Below, piece after piece: positions 42,659-52,496 of a stretch of 64,000 bases of DNA. The DNA is taken from the NCBI RefSeq assembly GCF_011683955.1, contig NZ_JAAQPI010000008.1:124001-188000 (forward strand). The letters run 5' to 3'. Position numbers and translations under genes: made by a program. Position 1 is the first letter of the stretch. Each line of letters opens with the position of its first letter. This DNA is from Pseudomaricurvus alkylphenolicus. Its GTDB lineage: Bacteria > Pseudomonadota > Gammaproteobacteria > Pseudomonadales > Cellvibrionaceae. The notes under the pieces are model-generated. The model saw only the letters and a list, made by a program, of their open reading frames with translations. It made no database searches and was not told where the DNA came from.

Positions 42659-44149
42659 ATGAGCAATCCTTCGGCATCGCGCATTGCAGCGGTGGAACTT
42701 CACGATCAAGAGCCGGCGGGCAGTCTGCGCTACGTCGATGGATATGTGGGTGGTACGGTTTATACCCGCCGAATTCGAGGGTACTTTCAGCGCCTCAGAC
42801 GAAAGGTGGCCTGGCCGCTGATGGTGCTGTTTTTTGCCATGCCCTGGTTGAGCTGGAACGGGCAACCGCTGATGCTGTTCGATCTCTCTGCTCAGAAATT
42901 CCATATTTTTACTACCACCTACTGGCCCCAGGATGGCATTTTGCTGGCCTGGTTGTTGATGATTTCCGCGTTTGCGTTGTTTGCCGTCACGGTGTGGGTT
43001 GGTCGGGTCTGGTGCGGGTTTGCCTGTCCGCAAACGGTGTGGACGAATCTGTATATCTGGGTGGAAGACTTCTGTGAAGGGGATCGTCACCAACGTATCC
43101 GTCTGGATGCCTCTCCCTGGAATTGGAATAAATTAAAACGCAAAGGAGGCAAGCACGCGCTGTGGGGATTGCTGGCGGTCGCCACCGGAATTACTTTTGT
43201 GGCGTATTTTTATGGCATTACGGCATTGCTTGGCGACCTGCTGACACTGCAGGCGTCGCTGGAAGCCTGGTTTTGGGTGGCGCTGGTGGGTGGTTTTACT
43301 TACCTCAACGCGGGTTGGTTGCGCGAGCAGGTGTGCCGTTTTATGTGTCCCTATTCCCGCTTTCAGTCGGTGATGTACGACCAGGATACCTTGGTGGTGA
43401 ACTATGATCTTGCACGGGGCGAGCCACGCAGGGGGCAGACCGGTGCCAAGGGCGACTGTGTCGATTGCGACTGGTGTGTGCAGGTGTGTCCGGCGGATAT
43501 CGATATCCGCGATGGTTTACAGGCGGAATGTATCAGTTGCGGATTGTGCATTGATGCCTGTGATCAAGTGATGGACAAATTGTCATTGCCCAGAGGGTTG
43601 ATTCGTTTTTCGCCGGAGCGCGCCAGAACAGATTCAATCCTTGCGCCTCTGCGGCCCAGATTGCTGGGGTATTTTTCTGCGCTGGCGGTTTTGGTCGGGG
43701 TGATGGTTTATATGACGCTGGAGCGACGGGATTTGTCCTTGGATGTCATTCGCGATCGCGGTGTGCACTTGTACCGGTTGCAACGTGGGCAGGTGGAGAA
43801 CGTTTACGTGGTCAAGCTTAACAATATGAGTGAGCGTGAACGCTTGGTGGACTTGTTTGTGTCAGGGGAGGCGGGGTTTCGTATCAACAGTCGTTCGCAG
43901 GTGTTATTGGAGCCGGGAGAGGTATTGGCGTTGCCTGTGAGAATTCGCTTGCCCGTCAATCAGGTTGTTGTGAGCGCACAGGATATTGAGCTGCATGCCT
44001 GGTCAGACGGAGAGCATTTGGCCAGTCAAAAAACCCGGTTTCTGGGGCCTGGCCCCACTTCGGCGGCCAGCCCTGGCAGGCAGGGTGGCGGCGTGGAAGC
44101 TTCAAGTCGGAGTTTGCCCCAGCGGCCACGGCCTCATGTCTTTTGGTAG
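42659..44149 (+). CDS. Second CcoG/RdxA-like iron-sulfur membrane protein (paralogue of the gene at 52648)
   Basis: This 496-residue protein has about five membrane helices and polyferredoxin motifs: CGFACPQTVWTN (CxxxCP), CDWCVQVCPADI and CISCGLCIDACDQVMDK. It aligns along its length with the CcoG at 52648-54090, including RYVDGYVGGTVYTRRIRGYFQRLR, WPQDGILLAWLL and LNAGWLREQVCRFMCPYSRFQSVMYD. The Cu(II) reductase function known for CcoG may or may not apply. It is isolated from the cco cluster and divergent from a MocR gene. The C-terminus after about residue 462 is a low-complexity tail (Pro/Ser/Arg) that overlaps the convergent thioesterase gene. Start: the ATG with GGGG eight bases upstream. 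Confidence 0.85.
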   Translation: MSNPSASRIAAVELHDQEPAGSLRYVDGYVGGTVYTRRIRGYFQRLRRKVAWPLMVLFFAMPWLSWNGQPLMLFDLSAQKFHIFTTTYWPQDGILLAWLLMISAFALFAVTVWVGRVWCGFACPQTVWTNLYIWVEDFCEGDRHQRIRLDASPWNWNKLKRKGGKHALWGLLAVATGITFVAYFYGITALLGDLLTLQASLEAWFWVALVGGFTYLNAGWLREQVCRFMCPYSRFQSVMYDQDTLVVNYDLARGEPRRGQTGAKGDCVDCDWCVQVCPADIDIRDGLQAECISCGLCIDACDQVMDKLSLPRGLIRFSPERARTDSILAPLRPRLLGYFSALAVLVGVMVYMTLERRDLSLDVIRDRGVHLYRLQRGQVENVYVVKLNNMSERERLVDLFVSGEAGFRINSRSQVLLEPGEVLALPVRIRLPVNQVVVSAQDIELHAWSDGEHLASQKTRFLGPGPTSAASPGRQGGGVEASSRSLPQRPRPHVFW

Positions 44150-44560
44150 CAGTTTTAGAAATGCCTCAGGGACGGGGCAGACCTTTTTGTTGCTGTCCAA
44201 AAAGACAAATCCCGTTTTGGCGAGAGTGACCAACGTATTGATGTCTTTGGTTACCCGAAAGATTACGTCCGCACCATACTTGTTAAAGTCTGTCAGGCCC
44301 AGTTCAAAACGCAGGGTCTCTTCAGCAAAGCTCTCTGCTCTGTAGGAGGTGACCAAGTCAGTCACTACCAGTGTGCAGCCTCCCACATCGTTGGTGTCTT
44401 CCAAGCCCAGGTACTGAAAAAAACTGTATCGGGCAGACGACAACAGCGAAATCATTTGGTCGTTACCGACATGGCCACTCGGATTTACGTCGGTAAAACG
44501 GACTTGCATGGTGGTGCTGTAGAAAAACTTTTCCGGCAGTTCCAGCTGTACGCGTGCCAT
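44102..44560 (-). CDS. Acyl-CoA thioesterase-like hotdog-fold protein
   Basis: This 152-residue protein has the 4-hydroxybenzoyl-CoA-thioesterase-type hotdog pattern: TMQVRFTDVNPSGHVGNDQMISLLSSARYSFF, where Asp in the VRFTDVNPSGHVGN motif is catalytic, then VTDLVTSYRAESFAEETLRFELGL. It hydrolyses acyl-CoA thioesters of unknown chain type. The gene is third in a probable pyrC-rnt-thioesterase transcript (29 bp after rnt). Its 3' end overlaps 48 bp of the convergent ccoG2 coding sequence. The C-terminal residues PWPLGQTPT are encoded in that overlap. Confidence 0.85.
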   Translation of the reverse strand: MARVQLELPEKFFYSTTMQVRFTDVNPSGHVGNDQMISLLSSARYSFFQYLGLEDTNDVGGCTLVVTDLVTSYRAESFAEETLRFELGLTDFNKYGADVIFRVTKDINTLVTLAKTGFVFLDSNKKVCPVPEAFLKLLPKDMRPWPLGQTPT

Positions 44561-44589
44561 AGTAACTCCGTTGATGCGTGTATTGTCGG

Positions 44590-45255
44590 TTAGTCGAGAG
44601 GCAGCGGCCAGCCACCCAGTTGCTGCCAGCGGTTGACAATCAGGCAGAACAGGTCAGCGGTTTTTTCGGCATCGTAGGCCGCGGAGTGGGCCTGGCTGTT
44701 GGAAAATTCGATACCGGCGACCTGGCAGGTTTTGGCAAGCACGGTCTGGCCGAACGCCAGGCCACTGAGGGTGGCGGTGTCGAAGCAGCTGAACGGATGA
44801 AAGGGATTGCGTTTGATGTCACAGCGATTGGCGGCGGCGTTTACAAATCCAAGGTCAAAGTGGGCGTTATGAGCCACCATTACGGCGCGGGTGCAACCGT
44901 GTTCCTTAACGCTGCGGCGAATGGACTTGAACAGCTCCGGCAGTACCATCATTTCCGGCACTGCGGGTCGATCGGGGCTTTCCAGATCAATGCCGGTAAA
45001 ATCAAGCGCCGACTGCTCTATGTTGGCACCCTCAAACGGATCGATGTGGTAATCGAAGGTTTCATCGCGCTGCAGCAGTCCGTCGTCGTCCATCTTCAGA
45101 GTGACGGCAGCGATTTCCAGCAGGGCGTCCGTATGGGCGTTAAAACCGCCGGTCTCGACATCCACGATCACGGGTAAAAATCCGCGAAAGCGTTGCGCCA
45201 ATGGTGTTTTGGCGTTTTCCATCGTCGGGTCGACAACGGGTTCCATTGAACTCAC
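44590..45255 (-). CDS. rnt: Ribonuclease T
   Basis: This 221-residue DEDDh 3'-5' exoribonuclease matures tRNA and rRNA 3' ends. Motif I is [23 protein letters not shown], motif II falls in [13 protein letters not shown], and motif III is [15 protein letters not shown] with the catalytic His-Asp pair. [22 protein letters not shown] is an RNase T-specific segment. The start is the GTG at 45255 with GGAGAATCACC as ribosome site, and a nearby ATG is available at residue 4. It is located 24 bp after pyrC on the same strand. Confidence 0.95.
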   Translation of the reverse strand: MSSMEPVVDPTMENAKTPLAQRFRGFLPVIVDVETGGFNAHTDALLEIAAVTLKMDDDGLLQRDETFDYHIDPFEGANIEQSALDFTGIDLESPDRPAVPEMMVLPELFKSIRRSVKEHGCTRAVMVAHNAHFDLGFVNAAANRCDIKRNPFHPFSCFDTATLSGLAFGQTVLAKTCQVAGIEFSNSQAHSAAYDAEKTADLFCLIVNRWQQLGGWPLPLD

Positions 45256-45279
45256 AGGTGATTCTCCTAACCAATCGCC

Positions 45280-46314
45280 TTAGGCGTTGTACTTCCAGCG
45301 AAGTGTTTCTCCGGCCTGCAGAGGCACCATGTCTTCGCCGCCGAGCTTGATGGTGTCCGGGATCTGCCATTCGGTGCGGCTCAAGGTAATAGTGTCGGTA
45401 TTACGCGGCAAGCCGTAAAAGTCCGGGCCAAAGCAACTGGCAAAGCCTTCCAGCTTGTCCAGCGCCCCGGCGTCTTCGAAGGCTTCAGCATAGAGTTCTA
45501 TGGCGTGCATGGCGGTATAGGCGCCGGCGCAACCGCAGGCCGCTTCCTTCTTGTCTTTGGCGTGCGGCGCTGAATCCGTACCCAGGAAAAACTTGTGGCT
45601 GCCGCTGGTGGCGGCCCTGATCAGCGCCTGCTGATGAATGTCGCGCTTGAGAATCGGCAGGCAGTAGTAGTGAGGGCGGATACCGCCAGCCAGCATGTGG
45701 TTGCGGTTGAACAACAGGTGGTGCGCGGTAATGGTGGCGGCAATGTGATCACCGGCGCCAGCCACAAATTCGGCGGCGTCTTTGGTGGTGATGTGCTCCA
45801 GTACCATCTTTAATTCAGGAAATTCTTTCTCCAGACCAATTAATGTGCGATCGATAAACACCTTTTCACGGTCAAAAATATCGATATCACTGTCGGTGAC
45901 TTCACCGTGCATCAGGAAGCGGATACCGTGTTCCTGCATGGCTTCGAGTGCCGGATAGACCTTGCGCAGGTCGGTAACACCGGAATCCGAATTGGTGGTG
46001 GCCCCGGCCGGATAGAGTTTGCAGGCGACAACGCCGGCAGCCTTGGCCGCGGCAATTTGCCCAGGAGTGGTGTTGTCGGTCAGGTAGATCACCATCAGCG
46101 GATCAAAGTTTGATCCCTGCGGGCGCGCGGCCAAAATACGGTCTTTATAGGCCATGGCCTGCTCGGCATTGAGTACCGGCGGCACCAGATTTGGCATAAT
46201 GATGGCGCGCTGAAAAGTGCGGGCTGCGTCCACGACAGTAGTGCTCAGGGCCTGGCCATCACGCAGGTGGATGTGCCAATCGTCCGGGCGAATAAGAGTC
46301 AGCGTCTCGGTCAT
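45280..46314 (-). CDS. pyrC: Dihydroorotase (class II)
   Basis: This 344-residue zinc enzyme catalyses the third step of pyrimidine synthesis, carbamoyl-aspartate to dihydroorotate. Class II (PyrC) landmarks are visible: [13 protein letters not shown] with the first His ligands, [13 protein letters not shown] with the carbamylated Lys nearby (ACKLYPAG), [14 protein letters not shown], and the catalytic Asp in [10 protein letters not shown]. It is longest among its neighbours and first in the pyrC-rnt-thioesterase unit. AGGAG stands five or six bases before the ATG. The gene is divergent from motY with 130 bp between them. Confidence 0.97.
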   Translation of the reverse strand: MTETLTLIRPDDWHIHLRDGQALSTTVVDAARTFQRAIIMPNLVPPVLNAEQAMAYKDRILAARPQGSNFDPLMVIYLTDNTTPGQIAAAKAAGVVACKLYPAGATTNSDSGVTDLRKVYPALEAMQEHGIRFLMHGEVTDSDIDIFDREKVFIDRTLIGLEKEFPELKMVLEHITTKDAAEFVAGAGDHIAATITAHHLLFNRNHMLAGGIRPHYYCLPILKRDIHQQALIRAATSGSHKFFLGTDSAPHAKDKKEAACGCAGAYTAMHAIELYAEAFEDAGALDKLEGFASCFGPDFYGLPRNTDTITLSRTEWQIPDTIKLGGEDMVPLQAGETLRWKYNA

Positions 46315-46444
46315 GGGGGCTCCTGTGATACCGCAGCGAAGGGAAATGACCGCGCATCCTACCGAAATTCGGCGTTAAAGCACAGGCCTGTATGGTCGAT
46401 AACCTAACCATAGCACTGTGACCTGGCGGTGGGGTAGCTGGTAT

Positions 46445-47392
46445 ATGTTTGTTTGTAAGCGATTACTATCTTTCAAAGGCATGATTTTTATTGGTCTGAG
46501 CCTGTGCTTAAGCTCGTTTGCCGGGGCGGAGGGTGGCAGCTATGGAGCAGCCATGGATCGTTCCCTGTGGAGTGTTGATGCCTCCGTGTTTGAATGCCGC
46601 ATGAGTCACGATATCCCTTTTTATGGGGACGCCCTGTTTAAACGCAAAGCCGGTGAATCAGCCAGTTTCCAGCTGTCGCCCATGCAGTCGCGCTTCCAGA
46701 CCGGTAAGGCCTCTCTGGTGTCCCGCGCCCCTCTGTGGAAGCCCGGAGGCGATGAGGTCAACCTGGGCTGGGTCAATGTCAATCGGGGCAAGATGCCGGT
46801 AAAAATGTCCCAGCAACGTTCGGAGCGCCTGTTGGCAGAACTGCACGCCGGGCGTGAGCTGGTATTGACCCGCGCGCCCTGGTACGGGGCGGAAAACTCG
46901 TCGAAAGTGGTGCTCAGTCCGGTGAATTTCCAGGGGGCCTACCGAGAGTACCTGGCCTGCCTGGGGCAGCTGCTGCCGGTGAATTACGACCAGATTCGCC
47001 GCTCCTCTATCTATTTCCCTTCTGGCAACGATATCCTGCCGGTCAGTGAAATTCGCAAGCTGGACCATATCGGTATTTACGTGGACGCGGATAAGACCGT
47101 GAAACGTTTTTATGTGGATGGCCATACAGACAGCGTGGGGCCGCGCGGGGATAATCTGGAGTTATCCCAGCGCCGTGCGGAGATGGTAGTGGGGCTGCTG
47201 GTGGAGCGGGGTATCCCCCGTGAGCAAATCACCACCCGCTGGCATGGCGAACGCTACCCGGTAGCCTCCAATCGCACCCTTAAAGGCCGCGCTCTCAATC
47301 GCCGTGTGACCGTGCGGCTGGAAAAGGAGGGGCCCAAGGTGCCATCCCTGGCCAGCTCTGGCAACGGCCCTCTGGAAGGGCAGAAGCTTTAG
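46445..47392 (+). CDS. motY: Flagellar T-ring protein MotY (OmpA-like, sodium-driven motor)
   Basis: This 315-residue periplasmic protein has an N-terminal signal peptide (to about residue 27, ...LSSFAGA), an N-terminal MotY domain (starting GSYGAAMDRSLWSV, which aligns with the Vibrio MotY start, and containing a CRMSHDIPFYGDALF segment), and a C-terminal OmpA-like peptidoglycan-binding domain (about 190-300) with VDGHTDSVG and LNRRVTVRL. MotY forms the T ring that holds the PomAB stator around the polar flagellar basal body. No other flagellar genes are here, so it is an outlying locus, as in many gammaproteobacteria. An upstream GTG at 46418 is possible but would remove the clean signal peptide. 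Confidence 0.92.
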   Translation: MFVCKRLLSFKGMIFIGLSLCLSSFAGAEGGSYGAAMDRSLWSVDASVFECRMSHDIPFYGDALFKRKAGESASFQLSPMQSRFQTGKASLVSRAPLWKPGGDEVNLGWVNVNRGKMPVKMSQQRSERLLAELHAGRELVLTRAPWYGAENSSKVVLSPVNFQGAYREYLACLGQLLPVNYDQIRRSSIYFPSGNDILPVSEIRKLDHIGIYVDADKTVKRFYVDGHTDSVGPRGDNLELSQRRAEMVVGLLVERGIPREQITTRWHGERYPVASNRTLKGRALNRRVTVRLEKEGPKVPSLASSGNGPLEGQKL

Positions 47393-47678
47393 CCCCAAAA
47401 ATGCAGCTTTAGCCCGCAACAGCCAGCCCTCGGTGTCCGGCTTCCAGGCCAGGAGGCCGAATTCTCCGACTTTTTCCTCCACTTGGTCGAGATTTGTTCT
47501 AATCTTTTCCGAGTGGAGTTTTCCTGTGCAAGTTTCTTCTACGCTTTGGCCACAAAGCCCTTCATTTTACTGGGATTTGGTCGGCAGAAACGCTACAATT
47601 CGCGCCCGAAATTTTACTGCGCCTGTGGCTGTTGGCCGCAGCGGACGCAAAATACACGTATTTTAGTGGGAGATGCCT

Positions 47679-48902
47679 ATGTCATCCGTCAACAAAGTCG
47701 TACTGGCGTACTCCGGTGGCCTGGACACCTCGGTTATCGTCAAGTGGTTACAAGAGACCTACAACTGTGAGGTTGTGACCTTTACCGCCGATATCGGCCA
47801 GGGCGAAGAGGTTGAGCCAGCTCGCGCCAAAGCCGAGGCCATGGGCATTAAAGAGATCTACATTGACGATCTGCGCGAAGAGTTTGCCCGCGACTTTGTT
47901 TTCCCCATGTTCCGTGCCAATGCCATTTACGAAGGTGAGTACCTGTTGGGTACTTCCATCGCGCGCCCACTGATCTCCAAGCGCCTGATTGAAATTGTCA
48001 ATGAGACTGGTGCAGACGCCATCTCGCATGGCGCTACTGGCAAGGGTAACGATCAGGTACGTTTCGAGCTGGGTGCCTATGCACTCAAGCCTGGTATTCA
48101 GGTGATCGCCCCCTGGCGGGAGTGGGATCTGACCTCCCGCGAGACCCTGATGAAGTATTGTGAGGATCACCAGATCCCGGTGGACTACGCCAGTAGCAAG
48201 AAAAAATCCCCTTATTCCATGGACGCCAACCTGCTGCACATCTCATACGAGGGCGGCAATCTGGAAGACCCATGGTGGGAAGCGGAAGATCCGGAAATGT
48301 GGCGCTGGACCGTCGCTCCGGAAGAGGCTCCGGATGCTCCGACTTATCTGGAGCTGACCTACGAAAAAGGCGACATCGTCGCCATCGACGGCAAGGCCAT
48401 GAGCCCTGCCGAGGTCATGGAATACTTGAACAAAGTGGCCGGCGCCAATGGCGTGGGTCGATTGGATATCGTTGAAAACCGTTACGTGGGCATGAAGTCC
48501 CGCGGTTGTTACGAAACCCCAGCGGGTACCGTGATGCTGAAAGCACACCGCGCTATTGAGTCCCTGACTCTGGACCGTGAAGCCGCGCACCTGAAAGACG
48601 AACTCATGCCCAAATACGCCAAGCTGGTTTATAACGGCTACTGGTGGAGCCCCGAGCGCAAGATGCTGCAGGCGGCCATCGATGAGTCCCAGCAGGTGGT
48701 GAACGGCGATGTGCGTGTGAAACTGTATAAGGGCTCTGTCAGCGTCGTCGGACGTCGCTCCGAAGACAGCCTCTTTGACGAAAAGATTGCTACCTTTGAA
48801 GACGATGCCGGTGCTTATGATCAGCAAGACGCCGCCGGCTTTATCAAGCTTAACGCGCTGCGCATGCGCATCGCCGCCAATAAAGGTCGCGACCTGAGCT
48901 GA
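47679..48902 (+). CDS. argG: Argininosuccinate synthase
   Basis: This 407-residue enzyme joins citrulline and aspartate in arginine synthesis. The ATP site [15 protein letters not shown] opens the protein, and [13 protein letters not shown] and [14 protein letters not shown] are family signatures. The second of two ATGs (47679) is chosen because GGGAG lies six bases before it, whereas the first (47673) directly follows the ribosome site. The promoter region contains TACAAT (47594-47599). An AT-rich near-dyad at 47649-47664 is discussed under rejected signals. No other arg gene is adjacent. The next gene, ccoN, starts 281 bp later. Confidence 0.97.
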   Translation: MSSVNKVVLAYSGGLDTSVIVKWLQETYNCEVVTFTADIGQGEEVEPARAKAEAMGIKEIYIDDLREEFARDFVFPMFRANAIYEGEYLLGTSIARPLISKRLIEIVNETGADAISHGATGKGNDQVRFELGAYALKPGIQVIAPWREWDLTSRETLMKYCEDHQIPVDYASSKKKSPYSMDANLLHISYEGGNLEDPWWEAEDPEMWRWTVAPEEAPDAPTYLELTYEKGDIVAIDGKAMSPAEVMEYLNKVAGANGVGRLDIVENRYVGMKSRGCYETPAGTVMLKAHRAIESLTLDREAAHLKDELMPKYAKLVYNGYWWSPERKMLQAAIDESQQVVNGDVRVKLYKGSVSVVGRRSEDSLFDEKIATFEDDAGAYDQQDAAGFIKLNALRMRIAANKGRDLS

Positions 48903-49043
48903 AAACCGTAACAAGCGTAGTGTAAAAACCGGATAGGAAGCTGTTGTGCGAGGTATCCCCGTGAAGGTGCCTCGCCCGGAGCCAACCCTCCCCACCTTGT
49001 GGATACGACTTTAGTACCACCCAGGACCTAACTTGGGTGTGAC

Positions 49044-49057
49044 TTGATTCGTATCAA
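49044..49057 (+). promoter_or_regulatory. FNR/ANR box of the ccoNOQP promoter
   Basis: TTGATTCGTATCAA is a perfect TTGAT-N4-ATCAA site. A -10-like CACAAT lies at 49080-49085, which puts the likely transcription start near 49092, so the site is centred at about -41.5, the class II activation position. This predicts induction of the oxidase under low oxygen. Confidence 0.88.
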
Positions 49058-49183
49058 ACACTTGTGGGGTAGAGGTCGGCACAATAGCGCCCGAGCTTGG
49101 GGTGGGCCGTGTCCGGATGAGCCGAGTAGCCAGAATTCAGAAACTAAACTTCCTCACTATTACAACCATTTAGGATCGTCACT

Positions 49184-50626
49184 ATGAGTAGTAACCTGTC
49201 GACGGCTGCCGAGCAGCCGACATATGACTACAAGATAGTACGCCAATTTGCTGTCATGACCGTCGTTTGGGGCGTGGTCGGGATGGCTGTAGGGGTACTG
49301 ATTGCCGCCCAGCTGGTTTGGCCGGACTTGAATGATATCTTGCAGCCATACACACACTTTGGACGCCTGCGTCCCCTGCACACCAACGCGGTGATCTTTG
49401 CGTTTGGTGGTTGTGCTCTGTTTGCCACGTCTTACTATGTGGTTCAGCGCACCTGCCAGACGCCGCTGTTCGGTGGCATCCTGGTGCCGTTTACCTTCTG
49501 GGGCTGGCAGCTGGTGATTGTGCTGGCGGCTATTACCCTGCCACTGGGCTACACCTCCGCCAAGGAGTACGCTGAGCTGGAGTGGCCGATTGATATCCTC
49601 ATCACCGTAGTGTGGGTGTCTTACGCGATTGTGTTCTTTGGCACCATCGTCAAGCGTAAAACCTCCCACATCTATGTGGCCAACTGGTTCTACGGCGCCT
49701 TTATCGTGGTGATTGCGCTGCTGCACGTGGTTAACTCCATGGCGGTACCAGTCAGCTTCACCAAGTCCTACTCCATGTACTCCGGTGCCATGGATGCGAT
49801 GATCCAGTGGTGGTACGGCCACAACGCGGTGGGCTTCTTCCTGACCGCCGGCTTCCTGGGCATGATGTACTACTTTGTACCCAAGCAGGCAGGTCGCCCG
49901 GTTTATTCTTACCAGCTGTCCATCGTTCACTTCTGGGCGCTGATCTCTCTGTATATCTGGGCCGGTGCTCACCACCTGCACTACTCTGCGCTGCCTGATT
50001 GGGCCCAGAGTCTGGGTATGGTGATGTCCCTGATCCTGCTGGCACCTTCCTGGGGCGGTATGATCAACGGCATCATGACGTTGTCCGGCGCCTGGCATAA
50101 GCTGCGCACGGATCCGACCCTGCGCTTCCTGGTGGTGTCTCTGTCCTTCTACGGTATGTCCACCTTTGAAGGCCCGATGATGTCCATCAAGACCGTTAAC
50201 GCCCTGTCCCACAACACCGACTGGACCGTGGGTCACGTACACTCCGGTGCCCTGGGTTGGGTTGCCATGATCTCCATCGGTGCGGTTTACCACTTGTTAC
50301 CGGTACTGAGCGGCCGCAAGGAAATGTGGAGCGTTCGCCTGATCAATACTCACTTCTGGCTGGCCACCATCGGTACGGTTCTGTACATCGCCGCCATGTG
50401 GGTGAACGGCATTATGCAGGGTCTGATGTGGCGCGCCTTTAACGCCGATGGCACCCTGACCTACAGCTTCGCCGAAGCGGTTGAGGCCAGCTACCCCGGT
50501 TACTTTGTGCGGGTTCTTGGCGGCGCCTTCTTCCTGTTGGGTATGCTGTTGATGGCCTATAACACCTATCGCACTGTGGTTGAGTCCGAGGACGAAGCCG
50601 CCGACGCACAGCCGGCCGCCGCCTAA
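49184..50626 (+). CDS. ccoN: cbb3-type cytochrome c oxidase subunit I
   Basis: This 480-residue catalytic subunit of the high-affinity oxidase has twelve helices. Heme and copper ligands are placed by [17 protein letters not shown] (low-spin heme His), [11 protein letters not shown] (CuB His), [12 protein letters not shown]-like [12 protein letters not shown], and [13 protein letters not shown]. The C-terminal tail is acidic and Ala-rich. The gene heads ccoNOQP, immediately downstream of an FNR/ANR-controlled promoter, and is closely spaced with ccoO. It reduces oxygen to water with proton pumping at low oxygen tension. Confidence 0.97.
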   Translation: MSSNLSTAAEQPTYDYKIVRQFAVMTVVWGVVGMAVGVLIAAQLVWPDLNDILQPYTHFGRLRPLHTNAVIFAFGGCALFATSYYVVQRTCQTPLFGGILVPFTFWGWQLVIVLAAITLPLGYTSAKEYAELEWPIDILITVVWVSYAIVFFGTIVKRKTSHIYVANWFYGAFIVVIALLHVVNSMAVPVSFTKSYSMYSGAMDAMIQWWYGHNAVGFFLTAGFLGMMYYFVPKQAGRPVYSYQLSIVHFWALISLYIWAGAHHLHYSALPDWAQSLGMVMSLILLAPSWGGMINGIMTLSGAWHKLRTDPTLRFLVVSLSFYGMSTFEGPMMSIKTVNALSHNTDWTVGHVHSGALGWVAMISIGAVYHLLPVLSGRKEMWSVRLINTHFWLATIGTVLYIAAMWVNGIMQGLMWRAFNADGTLTYSFAEAVEASYPGYFVRVLGGAFFLLGMLLMAYNTYRTVVESEDEAADAQPAAA

Positions 50627-50637
50627 GGAGAGACACT

Positions 50638-51249
50638 GTGAAGAATCATGACATTGTAGAAAAGAACATTGGCCTGATGGTGCTGCTGGCAATTGTTGCT
50701 ATCAGCTTCGGTGGCCTGGTGGAAATCGTGCCGCAGTTTTTCCTCAAGGAAACCACGGAACCGGTTGAGGGTCTCAAGCCCTGGACCGCAGTGGAACTGG
50801 AAGGCCGCGACATTTATATCCGTGAGGGTTGCCACGTCTGCCACACACAGATGATCCGTCCTCTGCGCGCCGAGGTGGAACGTTACGGTCACTACTCCGT
50901 TGCCGGTGAGTCCGTATACGATCACCCCTTCCTGTGGGGCTCCAAGCGCACCGGTCCGGACCTGGCCCGTGTCGGTGGTCGTTACTCCGATGAGTGGCAC
51001 AAGGCTCACCTGTACAACCCGCGCAACGTCGTGCCTGAGTCAAACATGCCGGAATTCCCCTGGCTGTTCGACAACATTCTCGATGGCAAAGACACCGGTA
51101 AGAAAATGGCCGCACTGCGTTCCGTTGGCGTGCCTTATACCGATACCGACATCGAGGGTGCAGAAGCCGCGGTTAAGGGTGTGACCGAAATGGATGCACT
51201 GGTGGCTTACTTGCAGCAGCTGGGTACCCTGCTGCAGCAGAAGCGCTAA
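50638..51249 (+). CDS. ccoO: cbb3-type cytochrome c oxidase subunit II (mono-heme cytochrome c)
   Basis: This 203-residue subunit has one N-terminal membrane helix (about 11-31) and a periplasmic cytochrome c domain with [11 protein letters not shown] (heme c, CxxCH) near residue 66. [26 protein letters not shown] and [11 protein letters not shown] (Met heme ligand) are typical of CcoO. GTG start with GGAGAGA upstream, 11 bp after ccoN. It passes electrons from CcoP to the catalytic subunit. Confidence 0.97.
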   Translation: MKNHDIVEKNIGLMVLLAIVAISFGGLVEIVPQFFLKETTEPVEGLKPWTAVELEGRDIYIREGCHVCHTQMIRPLRAEVERYGHYSVAGESVYDHPFLWGSKRTGPDLARVGGRYSDEWHKAHLYNPRNVVPESNMPEFPWLFDNILDGKDTGKKMAALRSVGVPYTDTDIEGAEAAVKGVTEMDALVAYLQQLGTLLQQKR

Positions 51250-51277
51250 TTAAAGCCTGAACATAGCGAGAGACGTC

Positions 51278-51472
51278 ATGGACTTAAATACACTGAAAGG
51301 TTTGTCCACGGTTTTTGTGATGATTGCCTTTATCGGCATCTGCTGGTGGGCGTTCGCCCCCAGCCGCAAAAAGCAGTTCCGCGACGCGGCCAACTTGCCC
51401 TTCGCCGATGACGTCGAAGCCAATCAATCGAAGCTTCATCGTGAAGACGATGAAGACAAAAAGGCAGGATAA
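51278..51472 (+). CDS. ccoQ: cbb3-type cytochrome c oxidase small subunit CcoQ
   Basis: This 64-residue protein has one membrane helix (VFVMIAFIGICWWAFAP) followed by the family motif SRKKQFRDAANLPFADD and a charged tail. CcoQ stabilises the oxidase against oxygen. It sits between ccoO and ccoP with normal spacing (28 and 3 bp). Confidence 0.93.
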   Translation: MDLNTLKGLSTVFVMIAFIGICWWAFAPSRKKQFRDAANLPFADDVEANQSKLHREDDEDKKAG

Positions 51473-51475
51473 ATT

Positions 51476-52375
51476 ATGAGTACTTTTTGGAGTCTTTGGA
51501 TCATCGTCCTGACTTCGGTCAACCTGGCGCTGATCTTCTGGGTACTGATGGCCAACCGCAAGGTAGCGGTCAGTGACGAAGCCGATCCGGAAAACAAAAC
51601 CACCGGCCACGTTTACGATGGCATTGAAGAATACGACAACCCGCTGCCGAAATGGTGGTTCCAGATGTTTATCGGAACCTTTATTTTCGGAATTATCTAT
51701 CTGGTGCTGTACCCGGGCATGGGTAGCTTTAAGGGCGTGTTGGGCTGGACCTCTCACAACCAGCTGGAGCGTGAGCAAGAGAGAGCCGACGAACAATACG
51801 GTCAAATCTTTGCCCAGTTTGCCGCCATGCCGGTGGAAGAAGTGGCCGAAGATCCCCGCGCACTGAAAATGGGCGTACGTATGTTCGCCAACAACTGTGC
51901 CGTGTGCCACGGTGCGGATGCCGGCGGTAACTACGGCTTCCCGAACCTGACAGATGGCGATTGGCTGTACGGCGGCTCCGCCGAGCAGATCAAGCACAGT
52001 ATCACCCACGGTCGCGCCGGCAACATGCCTGCCTGGGGTCCGATCATTGGTGAGGAAAATGTGGTCGCCTCTGCGGAGTATGTTCTGTCTCTGTCCGGCC
52101 AGGAACACGATGCTGAATTGGCTGCCAAGGGCCAGGGTGTCTATGCCGCCAACTGTGCCGCTTGTCACGGTGCTGACGGCAGTGGCAGCCAGATTGTGGG
52201 TGCACCTGACCTGACCGACGACGTATGGCTGTACGAAGGCGATGCCAAGGGTATCCGCCACTCCATTCGTAACGGTCGTTCCAATGTGATGCCGGCCCAG
52301 GGCGAGATGCTGCGTGAAGAGAAAATTCACCTGCTGACCGCCTACGTTTACAGCCTGTCACAGGACATTGAGTAA
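51476..52375 (+). CDS. ccoP: cbb3-type cytochrome c oxidase subunit III (di-heme cytochrome c)
   Basis: This 299-residue membrane subunit has two N-terminal helices (about 8-25 and 60-78, with DGIEEYDNPLPKWWFQMF between) and two cytochrome c domains: CAVCHGADAGG (about residue 142) and CAACHGADGSG (about residue 223), each with a Met-containing MPAWG or MPAQG loop. It accepts electrons from soluble cytochrome c or from the bc1 complex. It ends the ccoNOQP transcript, and a rho-independent terminator follows at 52417. Confidence 0.97.
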   Translation: MSTFWSLWIIVLTSVNLALIFWVLMANRKVAVSDEADPENKTTGHVYDGIEEYDNPLPKWWFQMFIGTFIFGIIYLVLYPGMGSFKGVLGWTSHNQLEREQERADEQYGQIFAQFAAMPVEEVAEDPRALKMGVRMFANNCAVCHGADAGGNYGFPNLTDGDWLYGGSAEQIKHSITHGRAGNMPAWGPIIGEENVVASAEYVLSLSGQEHDAELAAKGQGVYAANCAACHGADGSGSQIVGAPDLTDDVWLYEGDAKGIRHSIRNGRSNVMPAQGEMLREEKIHLLTAYVYSLSQDIE

Positions 52376-52416
52376 CACCGGGTGATTGCTGACGGACGTC
52401 AGAACTGAACCCAATG

Positions 52417-52444
52417 CAAAGCCCCGATAACGGGGCTTTGTTGT
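52417..52444 (+). terminator. Rho-independent terminator after ccoP
   Basis: The stem CAAAGCCCCG-ATAA-CGGGGCTTTG is followed by a short TTGT run. It closes ccoNOQP. Confidence 0.85.
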
Positions 52445-52482
52445 GTCTGGGGCTTGGACAGAAGAGATAAACTGTCTAACAC

Positions 52483-52496
52483 TTGCGTTTAATCAA
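52483..52496 (+). promoter_or_regulatory. Degenerate FNR/ANR-like site before ccoG
   Basis: TTGCGTTTAATCAA has one perfect half (ATCAA) and one partial half (TTGCG). At -41.5 the transcript would begin near 52531, just downstream of an AT-rich TATTCTAATAT -10 region (52519-52529). Confidence 0.5.

Noticed and set aside
47649-47664. AAAATAC-AC-GTATTTT near-dyad upstream of argG as an ArgR box
   Set aside because: It lacks the TGAAT/ATTCA halves of ARG boxes, occurs singly, and is explained equally well by AT-rich leader sequence.
49160-50293. 377-residue open frame antisense to ccoN
   Set aside because: It is the shadow of a hydrophobic gene: very polar composition, no recognisable motif, and complete overlap with a certain gene.
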